In this document: in pieces, positions 15,056 to 22,860 of the stretch
Layout: every line of letters starts with the position of its first letter
Position numbering within the stretch: position 1 is the first letter of the stretch
Assembly: GCA_026225215.1 (NCBI GenBank)
Contig: JAMFSI010000025.1
Location: 1-64,000, forward strand
DNA length: 64,000 nucleotides
Reading direction: 5' to 3'
Source of the DNA: Sphingomonas palustris
GTDB taxonomy: Bacteria; Pseudomonadota; Alphaproteobacteria; Sphingomonadales; Sphingomonadaceae
Notes under the pieces: generated by a model
The model's database searches: none
Seen by the model: only the letters and a program-made list of their open reading frames with translations
What the model was told of the DNA's origin: nothing
Program-made: the position numbers and the translations under genes

Positions 15056-16578
15056 TACTCCATCGCCATGACCGCCGGGGGTGACGCGCGACGAGGCGAG
15101 CGCATCAGGAAAATGGCGGGTAGCATGATAAACGAGATCGCTGCGAGCAGCTGGTAAACGCTGATATAGGCCAGCATCGTTGCCTGACGCTCGACCAGGC
15201 CGGCCATCTGAGCGATGGCGGTGTTCGAGCCAAGGTTGAAATCGGGCATTTGCCATTGCAGCACCGGGCTGTCGGGCCGGACGGCCTCGGTCAGATGCGA
15301 TTGCGCCACGGCCTGCTGCTGAGTGAGCTGGCGCTGCAACAGCGAAATACCGAGCGATGCGCCGATATTGCGGGTCAGCGCATACATCGCCGCGCCCTGG
15401 TTGCGCAGATTGCCCGAGAGCGTGGAAAACACGATTGTCGATAGCGGCACGAAGATCAGCCCCGAGCCGATGCCTTGCACCAGCCCGTCGATCAGCAGGG
15501 TATGCGCGTCCACCGAGAGATCGATCCCGGCGTACATATATTGGCAGATGCCGGTCAGTGCCAGCCCTGTGACCAGCAGGATCTTGGTGTCGATCCGGCC
15601 GATCAGGCGAGTGACCAGGATCATCGACAGCAGCGTGCCGATCGCCCGGGGCGCGCCGATCATGCCGGTGCTCAGCGCGGTATAGCCGAGCAGGCTCTGC
15701 ATCATCACCGTCAGGATCGGGATCGTGGCAAAGGACACCACGCCGATCGTGCAACTGATCAGGCAGCCGACGGCGAAATTGCGATCGGCAAACATCTGGG
15801 GGTTGATGAAGCTGTCCTTGCGGGTGAACATCTGCACCGCGGTGAGGTAGACGCAGACCAGCAATAGCGCTGCCCAGATACGCACTTCGGTGGCGTCGAA
15901 CCAGTCGAGCTGCTGGCCGCGATCGAGCATCAGCTGAAACGAAGCCAGCGCGATCGACAGCGCGGCGAAGCCGAACATATCGAAGCGGGGGGGACGCACA
16001 TCGCGTGTTTCGGACAGAAATGTCGCCATGCCCAGGCCGGCGAGAATACCGAACGGCAGATTGATGAAGAACACCCAGCGCCAGGAATAGGTGTCGGTCA
16101 GCCAGCCGCCCAGCGTCGGCCCGACCAGCGGCCCCAGCATCGAGCCCAGCCCGTAAATCGCCATGGCCTTGGCCTGGTTTTCCGGCGGGTTGATATCGAG
16201 CAGCGTCGCCTGGCTGAGCGGCACCAGACCGGCCCCCGCAGCTCCCTGGATCGTGCGGGCCAGCACCAGCGTCGGCAGATCATTGGCCATCGCGCAGAGC
16301 AGCGAAGCGAGGGTGAAGCCGGCGACTGAAATCACCATCACCCGCTTGCGACCAAATCGACTGGCCAGCCAGCCCGACAGCGGCGTCGCGATTGCCGAGG
16401 CAATCAGATAGCTGGTCAACACCCAGATGATCTGTTCCTGCGACGCCGACATCGTCGATTGGATATGCGGCAGCGCGACATTGGCGATAGTCGTATCGAC
16501 CGCGACCATGGTCGCTGCGAGCATGGCCGAACCGGTGATCAGCCAGCGTCGCGTGCGATCGGGGTAGGGGGCGTTCAC
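15055..16578 (-). CDS. DHA2-family MFS drug/proton antiporter (EmrB type)
   Basis: This 507-residue protein has about 14 hydrophobic segments. It carries DHA2 features: VDTTIANVALPHIQ in TM1 (motif D1), LASRFGRKRV (motif A) after TM2, and GAAGAGLVPLSQATLLD (TM5, motif C region). It exports toxic compounds using the proton gradient. It overlaps the EmrA-like gene by 4 bp upstream and the NodT gene by 1 bp downstream, so the three parts of the pump are co-translated. No regulator gene adjoins the operon, and the substrate is unknown. Confidence 0.93.
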   Translation of the reverse strand: MNAPYPDRTRRWLITGSAMLAATMVAVDTTIANVALPHIQSTMSASQEQIIWVLTSYLIASAIATPLSGWLASRFGRKRVMVISVAGFTLASLLCAMANDLPTLVLARTIQGAAGAGLVPLSQATLLDINPPENQAKAMAIYGLGSMLGPLVGPTLGGWLTDTYSWRWVFFINLPFGILAGLGMATFLSETRDVRPPRFDMFGFAALSIALASFQLMLDRGQQLDWFDATEVRIWAALLLVCVYLTAVQMFTRKDSFINPQMFADRNFAVGCLISCTIGVVSFATIPILTVMMQSLLGYTALSTGMIGAPRAIGTLLSMILVTRLIGRIDTKILLVTGLALTGICQYMYAGIDLSVDAHTLLIDGLVQGIGSGLIFVPLSTIVFSTLSGNLRNQGAAMYALTRNIGASLGISLLQRQLTQQQAVAQSHLTEAVRPDSPVLQWQMPDFNLGSNTAIAQMAGLVERQATMLAYISVYQLLAAISFIMLPAIFLMRSPRRASPPAVMAME

Positions 16579-17705
16579 GGCTCGGCGGAGGTTCGCCCAC
16601 CCGCTTCAGTGCCGTTGGCGGGCACGCTGGCCGGCGTGTCGGAGCCGAACAGATGGCGCTTGTGGCCGGTATCCACCTCGACTTCGGTGCTGAGCCCGGC
16701 ATGCAGCGGCAAGCCCTGCGGCACTTCGTCGAGCGCGATTTCGACCGGCAATCGCTGCACCACTTTCACCCAGTTGCCGGTGGCGTTTTCGGCGGGCAGG
16801 ATCGAGAAGCTGTTGCCGGTGCCGGGGCTGAAGCTGGCGACACGGCCTTTGATCGTCACCCCCGAATAAGCATCGATAGTGACCGTCGCCGGCTGGCCGA
16901 CCCGCATGTAGGCGAGCTGGTTTTCCTTGAAATTGGCTTCGACCCAGAAATGCGTGCCTGCCAGCATGAACACCGGGCGCGAGGCGGTGACATAGCTGCC
17001 GAGTTGCAATTGATCGACCTTGGTGACGACGCCGTCGCGCGGCGCGCGCACTACGGTATGGGCGAGATCGATCTGCGCGGATTCCAGCGTAGCGGCAGCG
17101 CGGCGAACCGCCGGCTGGCTGTCTACGGTGCCGCTCAACCCGCCGGCGAGCGCTGCTGCCTTGCTGGCGGATTTGGCCTGGGCGGAGGCAATATCCTCTT
17201 GCGCGGTGCGTACCGCGAGCTCGGCGGAATCATATTGCGAACGCGAGGCAATGCCTTGCGCGAGCAGGGCTTTCTGACGATCCGCCTCGGCTTTGGCGAA
17301 GGTCAGCCGCACTTGCGCACCCGAAACGTCGGAATTGGATGCCTGAAAATCGGCACGTGTCGAGCCCACCCCGGCCCGCGCCGCGGCCAGTTGCGCTTGC
17401 GCGGCATCGACTGCGGCCTGAGATAGCGCCGGATCGATCCGGAACAGCACGTCGCCGGCCTTGACCTGCTGGTTTTCGTGAACGTCGATCTCGATGACCT
17501 TGCCGCTGACATCGGCGGCGATGCCTACCAATCCGGTCTGCAATTCGGCGTTATCGGTCGATTCATAGCGACCGCCGCTGAAATACAGCGCTGCCGCGCC
17601 GATCACGACGACCACGGGAGCGGCAATCAGCAGGGGGCCGCGCAGTTTCGACCGCGAAGAATCGCGTAAATCCAGGGGCTCGGCCCCAACTTCGCCTGCC
17701 GGCAC
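16575..17705 (-). CDS. EmrA/HlyD-family membrane fusion protein
   Basis: This periplasmic adaptor links the MFS pump to the NodT channel. I prefer the GTG at 17705, with GGGAGA a few bases upstream, giving 376 residues. The ORF track's ATG at 17768 adds 21 unlikely residues and would crowd the divergent phosphatase gene. There is one N-terminal TM segment (LLIAAPVVVVIGAAALYFSGG), then a biotinyl-lipoyl half (VSGKVIEIDVHENQQVKAGD), an Ala-rich coiled-coil hairpin (~95-200), and a second lipoyl half (RAPRDGVVTKVDQLQLGSYV). Confidence 0.9.
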   Translation of the reverse strand: MPAGEVGAEPLDLRDSSRSKLRGPLLIAAPVVVVIGAAALYFSGGRYESTDNAELQTGLVGIAADVSGKVIEIDVHENQQVKAGDVLFRIDPALSQAAVDAAQAQLAAARAGVGSTRADFQASNSDVSGAQVRLTFAKAEADRQKALLAQGIASRSQYDSAELAVRTAQEDIASAQAKSASKAAALAGGLSGTVDSQPAVRRAAATLESAQIDLAHTVVRAPRDGVVTKVDQLQLGSYVTASRPVFMLAGTHFWVEANFKENQLAYMRVGQPATVTIDAYSGVTIKGRVASFSPGTGNSFSILPAENATGNWVKVVQRLPVEIALDEVPQGLPLHAGLSTEVEVDTGHKRHLFGSDTPASVPANGTEAGGRTSAEP

Positions 17706-17845
17706 GATATTCTCCCTGATGGGTCTGGCTTCATTGAATCCTATGCAGAGTGATAGTAAGCATGGCAAGTATCAATCGACGGTTGAAAAACGGCCGGTCG
17801 AAAATCGCGGGCCGGCCCGCTTCAAATCGCGAAGGCGACTGGTTT

Positions 17846-18655
17846 ATGGTGAGCGATTCGCGAGTCATCGAGTTCGATGGGATCCATAATTTTCGCGATT
17901 ATGGCGGCTATGCGGTGAGCGGGGGCGGTCACTTGCGCCGCGGTATCCTGTGGCGCTCGGGTCAGCACCACGAGGCCAGCGATGCCGATCTGGAGCGGCT
18001 GGCTGCGCTCGAACTGGCGGCGGTGTTCGACCTGCGGTCCGATCCCGAGCGGGTCACGCATCCGTGCCCGCGACCCGCCGGCTTTGCCGCCAAGGTGTTC
18101 ATCGCGACCGAGGAAAAGGCCCCGGTCGAGGCGGGTGCGGTCAGCGCCGCGCCGCATGTCGCGGCGGGGCAGAATCCCCGGGGCCGGGATGCTGCGGGGA
18201 TGAAGCTGTTGTTGCAGCACAGCTATAACACCATCCCCTTTCGCCCGGCGCTGATCGCCTCAATGCGCAGCTATTTTGCCGAATTGGCTGAGCACGGCAG
18301 CCCGAGCTTGATCCATTGCATGGCGGGCAAGGACCGCACTGGTATTGCCGTGGCCCTATTGCTCCGCGCGGCGGGGGTTCACTATGATGACGTCATGGCG
18401 GATTACCTGCTGACCAATACCGCCGGCAACGTCGAGGCGCGAATCATCGCGGGTGGAAAGGTCGTGCAGGAGCGTTCGCGAATGATGGACCCTGCAGCGC
18501 TGCGGGTGCTGATGAGTGTGGAGCCGGAATATCTCGATGCCGGTTTTGCTGGAATCGCTGAACGCCACGGCAGCGTGGATGCCTATCTGTCCGAGGTGCT
18601 GGGCGCGGATGAAGCGCTGCGTGAGAGATTGCGCGATCGGCTGGTAGAATCATAA
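17846..18655 (+). CDS. Tyrosine/dual-specificity protein phosphatase (Tyr_phosphatase 3 family)
   Basis: This 269-residue enzyme has the CX5R active-site loop HCMAGKDRTG (near residue 160) and the family's N-terminal motif FDGIHNFRDYGGY and LWRSGQHHEASDADLERL. I placed the start at 17846 so that the protein begins just before that motif; the track's 17750 start adds 32 basic residues without support. Members remove phosphate from tyrosine, or from phosphoinositides in secreted types. No signal peptide is seen, so it is cytoplasmic. It is divergent from the efflux operon and followed by a strong hairpin. Confidence 0.85.
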   Translation: MVSDSRVIEFDGIHNFRDYGGYAVSGGGHLRRGILWRSGQHHEASDADLERLAALELAAVFDLRSDPERVTHPCPRPAGFAAKVFIATEEKAPVEAGAVSAAPHVAAGQNPRGRDAAGMKLLLQHSYNTIPFRPALIASMRSYFAELAEHGSPSLIHCMAGKDRTGIAVALLLRAAGVHYDDVMADYLLTNTAGNVEARIIAGGKVVQERSRMMDPAALRVLMSVEPEYLDAGFAGIAERHGSVDAYLSEVLGADEALRERLRDRLVES

Positions 18656-18693
18656 ACCCTAAATCCTCCCCGTGCCGGGGAGGATTTAGGGTT
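18655..18693. terminator. Bidirectional terminator, perfect 18-bp stem
   Basis: The stem AACCCTAAATCCTCCCCG (18655-18672) pairs perfectly with 18676-18693 around the loop TGC. It lies exactly between the convergent phosphatase and hydrolase stop codons. Its core cctccccgtgccggggagg is shared with the repeats at 13258-13588. Confidence 0.8.
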
Positions 18694-19564
18694 ACAAAAA
18701 CGCCGTCACGTCTGCGATAAATCGTTCGAACTGGTCATGGTGTAGCCAATGCCCGGCCTGCTGATATTCGATCACTCGGGCGGTCTTGAAATGCTTGATC
18801 CGCCCATCGCGCTCGGGGTTCACCGCGAAGCTGTCGGCGCCGTACAAGAGCAACATCGGGCAGGTAATTGCCTCCCATAGCGCTTCCACTTCGGCGTGTG
18901 GAAATTCGGCGACACCCCAGACGTTGAGGTAATTGTCGAATTTCCAGCTGTAAGTGCCGTCTTCGTTGCGGCTCACTGCGTGCATGGTCAGGTCGCGGGC
19001 GCGTTCGTCGGTGAGGTAGGCGTTTTCCTCTTTCATCCGCGCATAGGCCGCCTCGATCGTCGGATAGCGGCGCGGCAAACGACCGGCGGCTTTGCGTTTG
19101 TCCAGAATCCAGTCGCGCAGCCGCTGGGCATAAGGCGTCGCTTCCTGTTGCGCGGCGATGTCGGGTGAGGGGCCGAGGCCTTCGATATTGACCAGCTTGG
19201 CGACCTTCTCCGGGTAGAGCCCGGTGAAGCGCGTGGCGATATTCCCGCCGAGCGAATGCGAGATGATCGACACCCGATCATAGCCCAGCGACTGCACCAG
19301 CTGCGTGAAATCATAAACGAAGGCGAACATCGAGTAATCGCCGTCGGGCGACCAGGCGCTGTCGCCATGGCCGCGCAGATCGGGGGCGATGACGTGCCAG
19401 TCTCGGCGCAATTCCTCAGCCACCCAATCCCAGCTGCGGCAATGATCGCGCCCACCATGCTGGAGAATCAGCGGCGGCGCCTCGGGATTGCCCCAATCGA
19501 CGTATTGCAGCCGCAGCCGTTGCGAGATGAAGCTGTGCGAGGTCGGGCCGGCGATGATGCTCAT
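18692..19564 (-). CDS. Alpha/beta hydrolase
   Basis: This 290-residue enzyme has the canonical fold. The oxyanion motif is LQHGGRDHCRSWDW (~32-46), APDLRGHGDSAW precedes the elbow, and SHSLGG (nucleophile Ser near residue 105) forms it. Late Asp (LLLYGADSF) and His (AGHWLHHDQFE) complete the triad. It is an esterase, lactonase or C-C hydrolase type; the substrate is not predictable. It stands alone on the - strand, convergent with the phosphatase gene and divergent from trxB. Confidence 0.88.
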   Translation of the reverse strand: MSIIAGPTSHSFISQRLRLQYVDWGNPEAPPLILQHGGRDHCRSWDWVAEELRRDWHVIAPDLRGHGDSAWSPDGDYSMFAFVYDFTQLVQSLGYDRVSIISHSLGGNIATRFTGLYPEKVAKLVNIEGLGPSPDIAAQQEATPYAQRLRDWILDKRKAAGRLPRRYPTIEAAYARMKEENAYLTDERARDLTMHAVSRNEDGTYSWKFDNYLNVWGVAEFPHAEVEALWEAITCPMLLLYGADSFAVNPERDGRIKHFKTARVIEYQQAGHWLHHDQFERFIADVTAFL

Positions 19565-19658
19565 CGGTTGGGTGTGCTGGCCACTGGCGCGAAGGTCAAG
19601 AGGTGCTGGCCTTCGCGGCTGCCAATCCCTATCTGGTGCCCGAATAGGAGTTTAGGCG

Positions 19659-20624
19659 ATGACGACCCACACAACGCGCATGCTGATTATCGGTTCCGGT
19701 CCAGCCGGTCTGTCCGCTGCGATTTATGGCGCGCGCGCGGGGATGCACCCGATCGTGGTGCAGGGTCTGCAACCGGGCGGGCAGCTGACCATCACCACCG
19801 ATGTCGAGAATTATCCCGGCTTTCGCGACGTCATCCAGGGGCCCTGGCTGATGCAGGAAATGCAGGCGCAGGCAGAACACGTGGGCACGCGGATGCTGTG
19901 GGACACGATCGTCTCGGTCGATGTGTCGAGCTATCCCTTCCGCGCGATCGGTGACAGTGGGGACATCTATGAAGGTGATACGCTGGTGATCGCCACTGGC
20001 GCGCAGGCGAAATGGCTGGGCGTGCCGGGTGAGCAGGAATTGTCGGGCAAGGGCGTCTCGGCTTGCGCCACTTGCGATGGCTTTTTCTATCGCGGCAAGA
20101 AGGTGGTGGTGATCGGCGGCGGCAATACCGCTGTCGAGGAAGCGCTGTATCTCACCAATCACTCGCAGGACGTCACCCTGATCCATCGCCGCGATACGCT
20201 GCGGGCAGAACGGATACTGCAGGATCGGCTGGCCGCGCATCCGCATATCAACGTGTTGTGGAACCAGGCCGTCGATCATTTTATCGGCGATGCGACTGGC
20301 CTGACCGGGGTCGCGCTGATCGATACGGTGACGGGCGCGCGATCGGTCGAGCCGACGCAGGGCGCATTCGTGGCGATCGGCCATGCCCCGGCGACCGAAT
20401 TGTTCCAGGAGACGCTCGAACTCGATGGCAATGGCTATATCATCGTCGAGCCCGGCACGCCGAAAACCGCCATCCCCGGGGTGTTCGCTTGCGGCGACGT
20501 GATGGACCATACCTATCGCCAGGCAGTCACGGCGGCGGGCACCGGCTGCATGGCGGCGCTCGATGCGGAGCGGTTCGTCGCCGCGCGGGGCTTTGCCGCG
20601 GCACAAGCGACGGAACGGGTGTAA
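19659..20624 (+). CDS. trxB: Thioredoxin-disulfide reductase
   Basis: This 321-residue FAD/NADPH enzyme reduces thioredoxin in the cytoplasm. The FAD motif GSGPAGL lies at ~12-18 and the redox-active CATC at residues 136-139, matching the family position. A second nucleotide motif GGGNTAVEEA (NADPH) and the C-terminal FAD contact FACGDVMDHTYRQA are also present. An AGGAG-like site precedes the ATG. It is an ordinary core gene without operon partners in view. Confidence 0.97.
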   Translation: MTTHTTRMLIIGSGPAGLSAAIYGARAGMHPIVVQGLQPGGQLTITTDVENYPGFRDVIQGPWLMQEMQAQAEHVGTRMLWDTIVSVDVSSYPFRAIGDSGDIYEGDTLVIATGAQAKWLGVPGEQELSGKGVSACATCDGFFYRGKKVVVIGGGNTAVEEALYLTNHSQDVTLIHRRDTLRAERILQDRLAAHPHINVLWNQAVDHFIGDATGLTGVALIDTVTGARSVEPTQGAFVAIGHAPATELFQETLELDGNGYIIVEPGTPKTAIPGVFACGDVMDHTYRQAVTAAGTGCMAALDAERFVAARGFAAAQATERV

Positions 20625-20709
20625 TCAGATGGCGGGCATGAACTGCTGAGCGGCTGTAAACAATTGTTATCTATTTTGATTATTAAGCCGACATCAGATA
20701 TGCATCCCT

Positions 20710-20948
20710 GATCGACAGCAGGGCAATCGCATATGGAATCATGCCCAATTCGTCATCCTGACGGAAGTCAGGATCCATTCAGCTCAGTGTTCTTTGGCCA
20801 GCCGTTACCATTGGTTTTCACAACCAAGAGGTACGAAGAAACGCCATTTGCTTCCTCAGCCTGCCGAGAATGCGGATATAACCGGCGTAGCGAGAATGGA
20901 TGCTGACTTGCGTCAGCATGACGAGCCATATGCGATTGCCCTGTGATC
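20710..20948. repeat. Long imperfect inverted-repeat element
   Basis: Left arm 20710-20780 and right arm 20894-20948 share a 17-bp exact complementary block (agggcaatcgcatatgg) and a ~30-bp block with about 27 matches (cgtcatcctgacggaagtca and its partner), around a ~113-bp centre. It resembles a non-coding miniature or REP-derived element. Confidence 0.65.
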
Positions 20949-20986
20949 GGCAGGGGGTCGTGCAGCGGGCTTTGGTTCTTCGTTAT

Positions 20987-21032
20987 CGCATCGGTAGAGC
21001 GAAAAACTGCCCCCACTTTTTCGTGCGATGCG
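20987..21032. repeat. Short palindromic element, copy 1
   Basis: CGCATCG ... CGATGCG bound a segment with gaaaaactg and ccccactttttcg. The reverse complement matches the element at 52561-52605 (gcatcg, aaaaagtggg, ttttttgcg, cgatgc in the same order). Such elements recur in alphaproteobacterial genomes. Confidence 0.6.
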
Positions 21033-21035
21033 ATT

Positions 21036-21066
21036 GGCGCGCTGTGTGAATATCACGCAGCGCGCC
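21036..21066 (-). terminator. Hairpin terminator after XrtA-associated hydrolase 1
   Basis: GGCGCGCTGTGTGA pairs with TCACGCAGCGCGCC (one G-U-type mismatch) around loop ATA, directly after the - strand stop codon at 21067. There is no T run, so rho-independent activity is likely but unproven. Confidence 0.55.
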
Positions 21067-21858
21067 TCATCCTTTCAAAGCGCGGAGAATCTGCTCTTCC
21101 AGCCAGGTCTGCGCGGCGGGCTCGACAAAGCTGTGGCTGGCGCCGGGGCAGATGTGCAAGCGCGGATCGCGTTTGTCCCATAGGCCCAGGAACAGCTGCG
21201 CGGTGCGATCCCGTTCGGCGAGCAGCACCCTCGTCGGCCCGGAAAAGCGAGCGAGGCCGGCGGTGATGTCCAGCGCGAGCGAACTCGGCGGAGGGGCTGG
21301 CGCCAAGGCTCGGCGAAGACTGCCGAGCAGTGCCGAAAGTGAGATCTTGCCCGTGAGCAGGCGCGCGAACGCGGCAGGATCGGTGAGACGCTGGCGGTAA
21401 TGCGCGCGCAGGGCAGGTGCCGATTGCGCATCGGCGCTGTCAGCCAAATCGTCCTCTTGAGCCACAGTCCAGGGATTTGCCAGCACCAGCGCGTCGGCAC
21501 CAGCACCACCGGCCAGCATCAAGGCGCTGGCGGCATCGCAATTGCCGAGGTCGACGACGCGGGTGAGTTGTGGCTGGGCGGTGCGAAAGGCAATGAGAGC
21601 AGCGTGAATATCGGCAGCGCTGTGGCGAAAGCCCAGGTTTGGCCCCTCGCTGTCGCCCACGCCGCGCCGGTCGAAGCGAAAGATCGGGAAGCCGCGCGTG
21701 GCGAGCCGCGCAGCCAGTTGCGCTTGCCCGGCCCAGGCGCCGCTGCGCACTTCATTGCCGCCCGAGACGATCAGCAGTCCGGTACTTCCGCTCGCGGCAT
21801 CCAGCGTCGCGTGGAGCGTGGAGCTTTCGCAGAGGAAGGTCGGGAAACTGCGGGTCAT
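21067..21858 (-). CDS. Hydrolase 1, exosortase A system-associated
   Basis: The start at 21858 (MTRSFPTFLCESSTLHATL) overlaps the hydrolase 2 stop by 4 bp. The ORF-track extension is a shadow. The 263-residue alpha/beta hydrolase has FRFDRRGVGDSEG in the position before the elbow, a core resembling the TIGR03100-type hydrolases found only with XrtA loci, and a late His (GASHSF). The usual nucleophile position reads LGNCDAASAL, so the nucleophile appears to be Cys or absent rather than Ser. The role in polysaccharide or lipid processing is unknown. It is the last gene of the - strand arm of the locus. Confidence 0.85.
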   Translation of the reverse strand: MTRSFPTFLCESSTLHATLDAASGSTGLLIVSGGNEVRSGAWAGQAQLAARLATRGFPIFRFDRRGVGDSEGPNLGFRHSAADIHAALIAFRTAQPQLTRVVDLGNCDAASALMLAGGAGADALVLANPWTVAQEDDLADSADAQSAPALRAHYRQRLTDPAAFARLLTGKISLSALLGSLRRALAPAPPPSSLALDITAGLARFSGPTRVLLAERDRTAQLFLGLWDKRDPRLHICPGASHSFVEPAAQTWLEEQILRALKG

Positions 21859-22541
21859 GCCGCTGCACTGGTCAGGCTTACGGCGATAATCGCAGCGAGG
21901 GCGTCGGCCTGCTCGCGGCTTTCGCCCGGTTCGGCACGCAACCATAGCCCGGCGCCGCCAAGCTCTTCCTGGGAGATCACCCGCTGTTGGGATGTCGCGA
22001 CTTCGAGCATCTGGAACTCGGTGAGGAAGGCGGCGCTCAGCCGATAGCCCGACAGTTCCAACCCCTCGGTTCCGCCCTGCGCCAGCAATTGCTCCTGAGT
22101 TTCGTTGCGTCCAGCCTCGCGTGCGCTGAGGATGCGCGCGCGCAACATCGCGCGCAGCAGGCCGGCACCGTTGGCCGGAGCGTATTGCCAACCGGGCAAA
22201 TGCGAGGGGGCGAGTAGGGCGCCGCCATGAATCGCCAACACCTGGCTCGCGCGAAAATGCGCGGCCGCAGCCGCCATCGCCGCGCGCCAACTCGAGGGAG
22301 TCTGTTCGGCTGGCGCCGCAAGGCTTTCGTTGCAGCCGGGCAGGTCGGGCAGAAAGCAGTCGATCCCGGCCCCGTCCAGCCGCCGCATCACCTCTATGGT
22401 AAAGCGGCGCATGCGGTTTGCGGCATCGAACAGCGCCGGGACGATCAACAGGCGATGAGCGCGGCCGGCATCGCAGATCAGCGCCAGCTCCTCGGTATGG
22501 CCGCCCTGTACACGCGGAGCAGGCCACAGGGCAGGGGTCAT
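21855..22541 (-). CDS. Hydrolase 2, exosortase A system-associated
   Basis: This 228-residue protein resembles the second XrtA-linked hydrolase family (TIGR03101 type): RLLIVPALFDAANRMRR, then CFLPDLPGCNESLAA. A degenerate elbow (AIHGGALL) replaces the usual G-x-S-x-G, so catalytic activity is doubtful. It overlaps the ACP gene upstream and hydrolase 1 downstream by 4 bp. The pairing of hydrolases 1 and 2 with ACP is a known mark of exosortase A loci. Confidence 0.85.
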   Translation of the reverse strand: MTPALWPAPRVQGGHTEELALICDAGRAHRLLIVPALFDAANRMRRFTIEVMRRLDGAGIDCFLPDLPGCNESLAAPAEQTPSSWRAAMAAAAAHFRASQVLAIHGGALLAPSHLPGWQYAPANGAGLLRAMLRARILSAREAGRNETQEQLLAQGGTEGLELSGYRLSAAFLTEFQMLEVATSQQRVISQEELGGAGLWLRAEPGESREQADALAAIIAVSLTSAAA

Positions 22542-22801
22542 GTCCGTTTGCGCTTGGCCTCGACAAAGTTGCGCAGCGATCCGAAGCTGCCCAGCATTTC
22601 GCCATCGACCTCGTCGTCGTCGATGACGATATCCAGCCGGTCTTCGATTTCGGTCAACAGTCCGGCGACCGCCATCGAATCGAGCTCGGGCAAATGCCCG
22701 AACAGGCCGGTCTCGGCGCTGAAACCAGCCACTCGATCGGGGCTCAGCCCCAAGACGTCGCTCAGGATCAGCCGCAAGCGCTGGTCGGTCGTGCTGTCCA
22801 T
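22538..22801 (-). CDS. Acyl carrier protein of the XrtA locus
   Basis: The start at 22801 sits after an excellent GGAGG site; the track's longer ORF is not supported. The 87-residue acidic protein has the phosphopantetheine attachment serine in LPELDSMAVAGLL (Ser ~41). It would carry an acyl or aminoacyl group for the nearby ligase and transferases. It overlaps hydrolase 2 by 4 bp and lies 59 bp after the acetyltransferase-like gene. Confidence 0.9.
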   Translation of the reverse strand: MDSTTDQRLRLILSDVLGLSPDRVAGFSAETGLFGHLPELDSMAVAGLLTEIEDRLDIVIDDDEVDGEMLGSFGSLRNFVEAKRKRT

Positions 22802-22860
22802 AAACCTCCTCGAACGATGCTTGCGACTAACCCTTATCAAACGCCGCGAACGTGGCGCCT

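Larger units (their letters stand above)
20625..21035. other. Intergenic region holding two repeat elements
   Basis: No gene is supported between trxB and the XrtA-associated hydrolase. The region contains an imperfect long inverted repeat (20710-20948) and a short palindromic element (20987-21032), annotated separately. The remaining bases, including an AT-rich stretch after trxB (20655-20700), show nothing I can assign. Confidence 0.5.

Noticed and set aside
19565-19649. Short open frame before trxB ending ...NPYLVPE and a stop at 19649
   Set aside because: It looks like a protein tail, but no start codon or family match is seen and it runs into the opposite hydrolase gene, so it could be a remnant or chance.
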